Shown here: positions 5,978 to 13,149 of the stretch, in pieces
Layout: every line of letters starts with the position of its first letter
How positions within the stretch are numbered: position 1 is the stretch's first letter
Assembly (NCBI GenBank): GCA_043101635.1
Contig: JBICIE010000095.1
Location: forward strand, 1-24,743
Source: CAYMJK01 sp043101635
GTDB lineage: Bacteria > Planctomycetota > Phycisphaerae > Phycisphaerales > UBA1924
DNA: 24,743 nucleotides
Direction: 5' to 3'
Notes under the pieces: generated by a model
Told to the model about the DNA's origin: nothing
The model's database searches: none
Seen by the model: the letters and a program-made list of their open reading frames with translations, nothing else
Program-made: the position numbers and the translations under genes

Positions 5978-8383
5978 ATGCGCCCCCTCAGCCTCCTGTC
6001 CGCCCTCGCCGCGGCCGCCCCGCCCGCTGCGGCACAACTCTGCCAGCCCGGCTGGCAGACCGGCTTCGGCTGGGACCCGCCGGCCCAGCCGTCGCACGCG
6101 ATCGTCGCCGCGGCGCCTGCCGGTCGCGAGATCATCTTCGTCGGCGGCGAGTTCACCGAGACCATGCTGGGCGAGCCGCTGTCATACGTCGCCTCCTACG
6201 ACGGCGAGCAGTGGCTCGATCTCGATGGCGGCGTGGACGGCGTCGTGCGCGCCCTGGCGGCCTGGGATCCGGATGGCCCCGGCCCGCAGCGCGACCTCGT
6301 CATCGCCGCGGGCGAGTTCACCCGCGCCGGCCTCGGGGCCCCGGCCGGCCCCATCGATGCGCCGTACATCGCCGCATGGGACGGCAGCGCCTGGCGATCG
6401 CTCGGCCCCGGCCTTCCGCCCGGCTCCCCCGGCGCGCTGGCCACCGTCGATGTCGATGGCGACGGGGTCGATGAACTGTTCGTCTGGTCGGAGGAGGCGG
6501 GGCCGCGATCAGTCATCCGCCAGTTCGCCAGCGGGGTGTGGCAGCCGATTGACAGCGGCCCCGCCGCGGTTGCGGCAAAGACGCTCGAGCCATGGGATCG
6601 CGATGGCGCCGGCCCGCAGCCCCCGGTCCTGCTCGCCATGCGCGGCGCGACGGCGCGCGTATGGAATGGCTCGGCTTGGGAGGCGCTTCCCGTCGCGCCG
6701 GCCGTGTTCACCGGCGCAACGGCCTTCGACCTCGACGGCGCCGGCCCGCAGCCTCCCACGATCGTGGCGTCGACTGTCGGAGATGAGCGGGGATACCTCT
6801 ACGCGCTCCAGGACGGAATGTGGCGACAGCGGCACAGCTACACGCAGTTCTCGCCGGTGCGCTCTCTGGTGACGCTCGATCCCGATGGACCGGGCCCCGA
6901 ACGCGAGGCTGTCTACTTCAGCGCGAATATCAACTTCATCTACGACTATTTCTGGGCGGCGATCCACCGCTGGAGTCCGGACCCGCCGGACCCGCAGGTA
7001 TGGCATTACACCTTCGTCGACTACCGCGAGCCCGACCGGGTTCGTGACCTTGCCGTGTGGGACCGCGCCGAGCGAGGAACGCAACTCTGGCTGGCGCGCG
7101 AGTCCGACAGGGACTCCATCTTCCCCGGCACGGTCGTGCCGCTGGTCATCACCGCCAATGGGCCGGCTCCCGATGAAGGCGGCGCCCTGATGCTGCTCGA
7201 GAACGACATCGTGTCGCTGGCCGACGTCGCGGGCTACGAACTGGTCAGTTTCGTCGACAGGGCGATGCTCCGCCACGACGGCCAGCGCTGGCGCATCTGG
7301 ACGGGCGCAGACCGCAGCGTCAGCGCGATGCTCTCCGAGGACGAGCGCCGACTCTATGTCGCCGGCTCGTTCACGCAGATCGCCGGGCAGCCCATCCGCG
7401 GCGTCGGCGTGTACGAGGAGGGCGAGTGGCGGCAACTCGGCGACGGCCTCAGCGGTGTCGGCGCCCTGATCAGGGCGGACCTCGGCGCCGGCGAGCGGCT
7501 CTACGCCGGCGGGTGGAACATCACGGGCGCCGGCGACATCGGCGTCGCAGCCTGGGACGGCGTCGAGTGGCGCGACATCGCAGCCGTGACACCTCGGCGC
7601 GGCGTCATCGACTTTGCAATCCACGATCCCGATGGACCCGGCCCGTTGCCGCAGGAGCTTGTGGCCTGCGGCACATTCAGCGCGATCGATGGCGTCGAGG
7701 CGCGCAGCGTCGCCGCGTTCGATGGCGCCACATGGCGGCCGCTCGGCGCCGGGCTCGAGAGTGCACACCGAGTGGTCTCGCACGACCCCGATGGCGCTGG
7801 CCCGGCGCCGCCGGCGCTCTTCGCCAGCGACAGTTGGCGGGTGCACCGGTTCAACGGAAACGAGTGGGAGGTGGTTGGAACGGCCGCCAATCTCGACGAC
7901 CTCATCAGCTTCGACCCGGATGCAGACGGCCCCGACCGCGCGATCCTGCTTGTGAGCGGCTACTTCGACACCATCAGCGGTGTTGCTGCGCCTCGCCTCG
8001 CGCGCTACGACGGCGGCGCATGGTCGGAGTTCGAAGGCGGTGTGCAACCCTGGTGCAACCCGTGGTACACCGGCTGTTTCGCCGAATCGTCGCTGAGCGC
8101 CATCACCGTCAACCGCGAGGGCTCGCGCTTGCCAGCGCTCGCCGTCGTCGGCGGCTTCCTCAGTGCCGGCGAGACGCCCTCCGCCGGCTTCGCCCTCTGG
8201 ATCGGCGCCTGTGCCTGCGTTGCCGACTGCGACGCCTCCGGCGCCCTCGACTTCCTCGACTTCCTCTGCTTCCAGGGGCGCTTCGGCGCCGGCGACCCGC
8301 GGGCCGACTGTGATGGCGACAGCGCCCTCACCCTATTCGACTACCTCTGCTTCCAGAACGCCTACGCCGCCGGCTGCCCGTAA
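5978..8383 (+). CDS. Secreted propeller-like protein with C-terminal GC-type dockerin (1)
   Basis: 801 residues. A signal peptide (MRPLSLLSALAAAAPPAAA, cleavage near 19-20) precedes a long repetitive region. That region carries seven D-x-D-(G/A)-x-G-P motifs and one DVDGDGVDEL, interleaved with AWDG..W and VAAGEFT/VACGTFS strands, which fits a calcium-stabilised beta-propeller. The last ~56 residues form a two-repeat dockerin: CVADCDASGALDF.DFLCFQ, then ADCDGD..LTLFDYLCFQ, ending GCP. Substrate or partner is unknown; no cohesin is in the window. The frame stays open upstream to 5867, but the ATG at 5978 has GGAAGGAG five bases ahead and starts the signal peptide. It is paralogous to the next gene and probably co-transcribed with it. 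Confidence 0.85.
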   Translation: MRPLSLLSALAAAAPPAAAQLCQPGWQTGFGWDPPAQPSHAIVAAAPAGREIIFVGGEFTETMLGEPLSYVASYDGEQWLDLDGGVDGVVRALAAWDPDGPGPQRDLVIAAGEFTRAGLGAPAGPIDAPYIAAWDGSAWRSLGPGLPPGSPGALATVDVDGDGVDELFVWSEEAGPRSVIRQFASGVWQPIDSGPAAVAAKTLEPWDRDGAGPQPPVLLAMRGATARVWNGSAWEALPVAPAVFTGATAFDLDGAGPQPPTIVASTVGDERGYLYALQDGMWRQRHSYTQFSPVRSLVTLDPDGPGPEREAVYFSANINFIYDYFWAAIHRWSPDPPDPQVWHYTFVDYREPDRVRDLAVWDRAERGTQLWLARESDRDSIFPGTVVPLVITANGPAPDEGGALMLLENDIVSLADVAGYELVSFVDRAMLRHDGQRWRIWTGADRSVSAMLSEDERRLYVAGSFTQIAGQPIRGVGVYEEGEWRQLGDGLSGVGALIRADLGAGERLYAGGWNITGAGDIGVAAWDGVEWRDIAAVTPRRGVIDFAIHDPDGPGPLPQELVACGTFSAIDGVEARSVAAFDGATWRPLGAGLESAHRVVSHDPDGAGPAPPALFASDSWRVHRFNGNEWEVVGTAANLDDLISFDPDADGPDRAILLVSGYFDTISGVAAPRLARYDGGAWSEFEGGVQPWCNPWYTGCFAESSLSAITVNREGSRLPALAVVGGFLSAGETPSAGFALWIGACACVADCDASGALDFLDFLCFQGRFGAGDPRADCDGDSALTLFDYLCFQNAYAAGCP
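8213..8382 (+). repeat. Near-identical dockerin-encoding repeat, copy 1
   Basis: This 170-bp segment matches 10643-10812 at all but three positions (8321, 8335, 8347). It covers the dockerin-coding end of the gene and stops at the stop codon, where TAA differs from TAG. Upstream the two genes are far less alike. Confidence 0.95.
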
Positions 8384-8388
8384 CTGCG

Positions 8389-8418
8389 CTTTGCGCGCGC
8401 TGCGGCGCGCAAAGGAGG
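8389..8418 (+). promoter_or_regulatory. Intercistronic hairpin overlapping a ribosome binding site
   Basis: CTTTGCGCGC (8389-8398) pairs perfectly with GCGCGCAAAG (8405-8414) around a 6-nt loop. The 3' arm contains the AAAG of the AAAGGAGG (8411-8418) that serves the ATG at 8423. There is no T-run, so it is not a typical terminator. Confidence 0.6.
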
Positions 8419-8422
8419 ATCC

Positions 8423-10813
8423 ATGTTCGCCCGCGCTGTGCCCGCCGTTCTCATCGCTCTTGCCGCGTCGGCGGCGCCCGCCGCGCCACCGTACTGCCAG
8501 CCGGGCTGGCAGCCTGGCTTCGGGTTCGACTCGCTCTATGAGTCTGCGCCCGAAGTTGCCCTCGCCGCGCCCGGCGGCCGGGAGGCGCTCTTCGTCGGCG
8601 GCGAGTTCACGCAGACGATGCACCTCGTCGGCCTGTCGAACATCGCCGAGCATGACGGCGAGCGGTGGTTTGATCTCGATGGCGGTGTCGACGGCCCGGT
8701 GCGGGCGCTGGTCGCCTGGGATCCCGATGGCGCCGGGCCCGCGCCAGACCTGGTGGTCGCCGCGGGCCAGTTCACGCAGGCGGGCCTCTCGGCGGCGACG
8801 GGGCCGATCGCGGTCCGCGCCGTCGCGGCGTGGGATGGCGCCGGCTGGAGGGCGCTGGGCGATGGCCTGCCCGGCGAGCCGGCGGACCTTCGCGTCGTAG
8901 ATGTCGATGGCGACGGCGCGGGCGAACTGTTCGCCGCCGCGCGCCTGCCCGGCGTCGCCGCCGTGTTCGCCTTCGATGGCGCGGCATGGCGCGAGATCGG
9001 CAGTTGGCCGGGCCATGCGATCGAGGTGCTCGCAGCCTGGGCGCCGACCGGCGCAGCGCCGGCGCGCCTCGTCGCCGCAGCCGGCCCCATCGTGCGCCTG
9101 TGGGATGGCGCGGCGTGGGAGCAGTTGCCGCCGACGCCGCTCCCCGATGGCCGGATCGCCGGCGCCGTCGGCGTCGATCTTGATGGCGCCGGCCCGCAAC
9201 CCGACCAACTGGTGGTGCTGATGGGGCCGTGGCGATACAGCGGCGGGGTTCTGGCCGCCTTCGATGGCGCCGCCTGGCGCGTGCTGGAAGAAGTCTCGAT
9301 TACCGCCGACGCCTTCTGCGATCTGGTCGCGTTCGATCCGGATGGCCCCGGCCCGCTGGCGCCCGGCGTGTTCTACGTCTCCGACGAGCGGTTCATCGGC
9401 GAGTACATCGTCGCGACGCTGCAGTTCCACGGCGAGTGGCCGGAGTGGATCCCGCGCTACATCGGGCCATGGCTCTACCCGACGTCGAGGGTCGGCCTCG
9501 CGCTGTGGCGCCGGCGTCCTTCCGGCGTCATGCCGGAGATGTGGGTCGCCCTCGAACAGGATGCCTGGGATCCGACGGTCTTCGGATTCCGGCTCGACGG
9601 ATCCAGTGGTCTTGGACTCTCAGATGCCGCGCTGCTTCAGACAGATGGCGTCTCCGAGTTGATCGCCATCGGGTCGCGCGGACTCAGTCGCCACGATGGC
9701 GACGCCTGGCGGGCGTGGGCGCCCACGGATGACGATGTGCGCGACCTGCTGGTCGATGATCCCGATGGGCCCGGACCGGCCGACGGGCGCCTCTATGTCT
9801 GCGGCGGCTTCGAAGAGATCGACGGCGTCCCGGCGGGCGGCGCCGCCCTGTGGGCCGATGGCGCCTGGTCGCCCCTCGGCGCCGGCTCGCGCTACTACAA
9901 CGGCCTTGCGATGGTCGATGTCGGCGCCGGGCCGCGCCTGCATGCGGGGGGCGCCCGGGTCACCGGCAGCGCCGAGGCCGGCGTCGTCCAGTGGGATGGT
10001 GACGCCTGGCGCCCCGTCGGCATCGTCTCCGGCATCGGCGCTCGCTGGGTCAGCGAGATCATCGCGCATGATCCCGATGGCGCCGGCCCGGCGCCCGAAC
10101 TGCTCGTCGCGGCCGGTCGATTCACCGCGATCGATGGCGTTCCCGCCTCCGGCGTTGCGCTCTTTGATGGCGCCCGCTGGGCGCCGGCCGATCCGGCGTT
10201 CGACGACATCGTGGACCACCTCGTCTCGCACGATCCCGATGGCGCGGGCCCTGCGCTGCCCGATCTCTACGCCCTGGGGGACCATTTGCTCTACCGGCTC
10301 GAGAGCGGCGGATTCCGCCTCGTCCTGGCGCCCTCGGACATACTCGACCTTGCGAGCTTCGACGCCGACGGGCCAGGGCCGGGCGCACCGGTGCTGCTGG
10401 CTGGTCTGCTGCGCGCCGAACCCGGTCTGGCGCAACTCGAAGGTGGTCAACTCCTCCCGTTCCAGGGCGGGCTGCTCGGCCGGGCGCCGGCGCTTGGTTA
10501 CGGCGCCCCCACGGTGGACACGATTCGCCCGGTCGAGGTGGCGTGCGATGGCCGCGCCGTTCCCGCCCTCGCGATCACGGGGTCCTTCGTCGCCGCCGGA
10601 GGCCAGCTTTCCCATGGGTTCGCCCTCTGGGTTGCAGATGGCGCCTGCGTTGCCGACTGCGACGCCTCCGGCGCCCTCGACTTCCTCGACTTCCTCTGCT
10701 TCCAGGGGCGCTTCGGCGCCGGCGACCCGCGGGCCGACTGTGATGGCGACGGCGCCCTCACCCTCTTCGACTACCTGTGCTTCCAGAACGCCTACGCCGC
10801 CGGCTGCCCGTAG
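8423..10813 (+). CDS. Secreted propeller-like protein with C-terminal GC-type dockerin (2)
   Basis: 796 residues with a signal peptide (MFARAVPAVLIALAASAAPAA) and mature start near PYCQPGWQPGFGF, which parallels LCQPGWQTGFGW in the preceding paralogue. It has the same architecture: seven D-x-D-G-x-G-P motifs, one DVDGDGAGELF, WDG/FDG..W strands and VAAGQFT/VCGGFEEIDG blades. The dockerin differs by one residue from that of the first protein over the final 56 positions and ends GCP. AAGGAGG four bases before the ATG gives a strong start. The gap to the first gene is 39 bp and holds a hairpin, so operonic expression with modulated translation is likely. Exported; role unknown. Confidence 0.87.
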   Translation: MFARAVPAVLIALAASAAPAAPPYCQPGWQPGFGFDSLYESAPEVALAAPGGREALFVGGEFTQTMHLVGLSNIAEHDGERWFDLDGGVDGPVRALVAWDPDGAGPAPDLVVAAGQFTQAGLSAATGPIAVRAVAAWDGAGWRALGDGLPGEPADLRVVDVDGDGAGELFAAARLPGVAAVFAFDGAAWREIGSWPGHAIEVLAAWAPTGAAPARLVAAAGPIVRLWDGAAWEQLPPTPLPDGRIAGAVGVDLDGAGPQPDQLVVLMGPWRYSGGVLAAFDGAAWRVLEEVSITADAFCDLVAFDPDGPGPLAPGVFYVSDERFIGEYIVATLQFHGEWPEWIPRYIGPWLYPTSRVGLALWRRRPSGVMPEMWVALEQDAWDPTVFGFRLDGSSGLGLSDAALLQTDGVSELIAIGSRGLSRHDGDAWRAWAPTDDDVRDLLVDDPDGPGPADGRLYVCGGFEEIDGVPAGGAALWADGAWSPLGAGSRYYNGLAMVDVGAGPRLHAGGARVTGSAEAGVVQWDGDAWRPVGIVSGIGARWVSEIIAHDPDGAGPAPELLVAAGRFTAIDGVPASGVALFDGARWAPADPAFDDIVDHLVSHDPDGAGPALPDLYALGDHLLYRLESGGFRLVLAPSDILDLASFDADGPGPGAPVLLAGLLRAEPGLAQLEGGQLLPFQGGLLGRAPALGYGAPTVDTIRPVEVACDGRAVPALAITGSFVAAGGQLSHGFALWVADGACVADCDASGALDFLDFLCFQGRFGAGDPRADCDGDGALTLFDYLCFQNAYAAGCP
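10643..10812 (+). repeat. Near-identical dockerin-encoding repeat, copy 2
   Basis: Second copy of the 170-bp dockerin module, 2,430 bp downstream of copy 1 in direct orientation, with three substitutions. Two of these are silent and one changes Ser to Gly. Confidence 0.95.
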
Positions 10814-10849
10814 GCGCCGGCCGGTCTTCCCGATCGCTCCGACCGCCCG

Positions 10850-10874
10850 CGCCGCGCAATCGGGCGCGGCGTTT
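10850..10874 (+). terminator. Possible weak intrinsic terminator
   Basis: CGCCGCGC (10850-10857) and GCGCGGCG (10864-10871) form an 8-bp stem with a 6-nt loop followed by TTT. It lies 37 bp past the stop of the second dockerin gene and 55 bp before the next start. Confidence 0.35.
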
Positions 10875-10928
10875 GCAGCGAACGCCGCCGTCGCCGCCCA
10901 ACTCGCCTCCATCCGGAACCTGCCCCCC

Positions 10929-12263
10929 ATGCGCCTCCGAAACCGCGTTCTCCCCCCCGCGCCAGCCCACCCACTGCTCGCACTGCTGGCCACGCTTGGC
11001 CTGCCCGCGCTCGCCGCGGGCCAGCCGTGCGCAGACTGGCAGGTCGTCGACTCGCCCGATCCGGCCGCTTCCTCCATCCTCCGCGACATCGCCGCGGCCG
11101 GCCCGGATGATGTCTGGGTCGTCGGCGACTACTTCGATGGCGCCCGCATCGCGCAGTTCTCGATGCGCTGGGATGGCGCCCGCTGGACCGTCCATGACAT
11201 CCCGGTGCGCAGCGCCCTGGGCAGCGGACACCTCTGGGCCGTCGATGCGCTCGGGCCGGACATCGTCTGGGCCGCCGGCGACCAGCAGCACCCCGACGCC
11301 TTCGGCTACTTCGGGACCCATCCGCTGGTCGTCCGGTGGGATGGCGCCGCGTGGCGCCACGTGGAAGTGCCCGCCCTGGGATCCGGCGCCTCCGGTGATT
11401 TCGTCAACGACCTCAAGATCATCGGCCCCGATGCCATCTGGTTCGTCGGCGAGGGCTACCCGATCTCCGCCGAGCCCCAGCCCTCCCTGGCGCTGCGCTG
11501 GGATGGATCCGGCTTCGAAGTGGTCCCCACCCCGCGCGTGAACACCTTCACCGGCCCGGGCAGCTTCGGCTCCGGCGATGGCCTTCGCGCCATCGATGGC
11601 GTCGCCCCGGACGACCTGTGGGCCGTCGGCGCGGCGGGCGATGGCGACCCCATCCGGACCGATTCCCAGATCCTCCACTGGGATGGCCACGCCTGGGAGC
11701 ATCGGCCGGGGCCCGTCGCCGGGCTCTGGCACAGCCTCGACGCCGTCGTGGCGATCGCATCCGATGATGTCTGGGCCGGCGGCGAGTACTTCGACGGCAC
11801 GAACTACCACGGCCTGGCCCTGCACTGGGACGGAGCGTCGTGGACGCGCGTTCCCATCCCCGGCGGCGTCAAGGACTTCGTCGCCTTCGCCACCGACGAG
11901 GTGCTGGCCGTCGGCGACGGCGTCATGCGCTGGGATGGCGCGAGCTGGAGCGTGGTCGAGACCTTCCCGGCCGTCCTCGGCCCCGCCCTGCAGGGCGCAG
12001 ACGCAACCGGCAGCGCCTGCGAAGTCTGGGCCGCCGGGCGCGACCTGCGCGGGCTCGAACTCTCCACCCTGGTCGTCCACCGGCCCGCCGCCACCTGCCG
12101 CGCCGATCTCACCGGCGAGGGCGAACTCGACTTCTTCGACTTCCTGGCGTTCCAGAACCTGTTCGCGGCGGGCGACATGCGCGCAGATTTCACCGGCGAT
12201 GGCGCGCTCGACTTCTTCGACTTCCTCGCCTTCCAGAACGAGTTCGCCGCCGGCTGCCCGTGA
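10929..12263 (+). CDS. Secreted beta-propeller-like protein with cysteine-poor GC-type dockerin
   Basis: 444 residues from the ATG at 10929, which begins a signal peptide (LLALLATLGLPALAAG, cleavage near residue 31). The body consists of repeated blades of the form DDVWAVG...HWDG..W..., for example GPDDVWVVGDYFDG and SDDVWAGGEYFDG, typical of kelch-like or Asp-box-like propellers. The dockerin is CRADLTGEGELDFFDFLAFQ and DFTGDGALDFFDFLAFQ, ending FAAGCP. It keeps only the first and last cysteines of the usual six. No Shine-Dalgarno is visible before the ATG (preceded by CCTGCCCCCC), so expression may depend on the upstream genes. The frame is open much further upstream, but that part is antisense-like coding within the previous gene. 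Function unknown; exported. Confidence 0.8.
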   Translation: MRLRNRVLPPAPAHPLLALLATLGLPALAAGQPCADWQVVDSPDPAASSILRDIAAAGPDDVWVVGDYFDGARIAQFSMRWDGARWTVHDIPVRSALGSGHLWAVDALGPDIVWAAGDQQHPDAFGYFGTHPLVVRWDGAAWRHVEVPALGSGASGDFVNDLKIIGPDAIWFVGEGYPISAEPQPSLALRWDGSGFEVVPTPRVNTFTGPGSFGSGDGLRAIDGVAPDDLWAVGAAGDGDPIRTDSQILHWDGHAWEHRPGPVAGLWHSLDAVVAIASDDVWAGGEYFDGTNYHGLALHWDGASWTRVPIPGGVKDFVAFATDEVLAVGDGVMRWDGASWSVVETFPAVLGPALQGADATGSACEVWAAGRDLRGLELSTLVVHRPAATCRADLTGEGELDFFDFLAFQNLFAAGDMRADFTGDGALDFFDFLAFQNEFAAGCP

Positions 12264-12278
12264 TGGGCGGAGCGCCCG

Positions 12279-12830
12279 CTACCCGTTATCCGCCCGCAGT
12301 CGCTCCAGCAGTGGGTGCCGCTCGGCCTTCTTGCGCCGCAGCGCCTCGATCACCAGCGGCGGGCACATGCTGCTGAGGGCCTCCAGGTCGTCGCCGAGGG
12401 CGGCGATCTGCCGGATCAGGCTGCTGGAGGTGTAGGCGAAGCTCTGCCCGGCCACGATGAAGGTCGTCTCCAGCCCCGCCACCTCGCGGTTGGTCACCGC
12501 CTGCTGGATCTCGTACTGCAGGTCCGAGAGGTTGCGGATGCCCCGGAGGATCACGGTGGCCCTCGCCGAGCGCGCAAAGTCGACGGTCAGGCCGTCGTAG
12601 GCCTCGACGCGGACCGGGGCGCCGGCCGGCTCCTCGGCGACCAGCTCGTCGATGAGGGTCCTGGCCATGCGGGCCCGCTCCTCGACCGTGAACAGTTGGG
12701 CCTTGCCGGGATTGCGTCCCAGGGCCACGACGAGCTCGTCGAAGAGCCTGCGCCCGCGCTGGACCACATCCAGATGGCCGAAGGTGATCGGATCAAACGA
12801 GCCCGGATAAACCGCCAGATGTGCCGCCAT
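12279..12830 (-). CDS. coaD: Pantetheine-phosphate adenylyltransferase (CoaD)
   Basis: 183 residues. It transfers AMP from ATP to 4'-phosphopantetheine, the penultimate step of coenzyme A synthesis. The nucleotidyltransferase signature YPGSFDPITFGHLD (8-21) carries the T-x-G-H motif. LRGIRNLSDLQYE (95-107) and YTSSSLIRQI (133-142) match the other conserved CoaD blocks. It is slightly longer than the usual ~160 residues because of a charged C-terminal extension. The frame is open for another 109 codons upstream without family similarity; the ATG at 12830 places the signature at the normal distance. There is no ribosome binding site; TACCAT lies five bases upstream. It converges with the dockerin gene, 15 bp between stop codons. 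Confidence 0.93.
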   Translation of the reverse strand: MAAHLAVYPGSFDPITFGHLDVVQRGRRLFDELVVALGRNPGKAQLFTVEERARMARTLIDELVAEEPAGAPVRVEAYDGLTVDFARSARATVILRGIRNLSDLQYEIQQAVTNREVAGLETTFIVAGQSFAYTSSSLIRQIAALGDDLEALSSMCPPLVIEALRRKKAERHPLLERLRADNG

Positions 12831-12835
12831 GGGCC

Positions 12836-12841
12836 ATGGTA
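12836..12841 (-). promoter_or_regulatory. TANNNT box at leaderless distance from coaD
   Basis: On the minus strand TACCAT, then five bases, then the ATG at 12830. No Shine-Dalgarno and no clear -35 are present. Confidence 0.35.
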
Positions 12842-12964
12842 CCGGCCGGCTGTGCCGGCGGCGCCGCCGGCGCGGGCCCCGGCCGGCCGCCCGGCGGGGC
12901 AGAATCGCATGCAGGTGGCCCGCCGCCCGGGCGAATGAGACACTCGGTGTGCCATTGCGATTCA

Positions 12965-13001
12965 CCGGTCGTCCTCGGGGGTAGCTTCTGAGGGCGACCG
13001 G
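12965..13001 (+). ncRNA. Stable hairpin in a structured leader or small RNA
   Basis: CCGGTCGTCCTC (12965-12976) pairs with GAGGGCGACCGG (12990-13001), 12 bp with one G-U pair and a 13-nt loop. It lies 21 nt before an intrinsic terminator. It matches no RNA family I can name. Bases 12842-12964 otherwise show nothing I can support. Confidence 0.45.
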
Positions 13002-13022
13002 CTCGGGCCCCCCTGTACCGGT

Positions 13023-13059
13023 CCCGCAGCGGACGCCTCCTCGCTGCGGGGCCTTTTTT
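13023..13059 (+). terminator. Intrinsic terminator upstream of the dockerin-peptidase gene
   Basis: CCCGCAGCG (13023-13031) and CGCTGCGGG (13042-13050) form a perfect 9-bp stem, followed three bases later by TTTTTT (13054-13059). On this strand it ends 90 bp before the ATG at 13150 and is far from any upstream sense gene, so attenuation or an sRNA terminator fits better than an ordinary gene end. Confidence 0.75.
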
Positions 13060-13102
13060 GCGCATTTGCTCTTGCGTGAGAAGGGCTGATCCCTCACGCT
13101 GG

Positions 13103-13142
13103 AGGATTCGGGGCCGCACGCCGCGGCTCCAGAATCCTGGAG
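13103..13142 (+). promoter_or_regulatory. 5'-leader hairpin next to the ribosome binding site
   Basis: AGGATTC (13103-13109) pairs with GAATCCT (13132-13138), with an inner GCCGC/GCGGC helix. The 3' arm abuts GGAG (13139-13142), the ribosome binding site of the ATG at 13150. A further 7-bp stem, GCGTGAG/CTCACGC, lies at 13074-13099. Confidence 0.45.
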
Positions 13143-13149
13143 CGAAGCA

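Noticed and set aside
6509..8047. A 512-codon minus-strand frame inside the first dockerin gene
   Set aside because: Its product has no family pattern, and the plus-strand frame has a signal peptide, ribosome binding site and dockerin.
5978..12263. Frequent GATGGCGCC words as a DNA-level motif or uptake signal
   Set aside because: They mostly encode Asp-Gly-Ala in the recurring blade motifs, and protein repetition explains them sufficiently.
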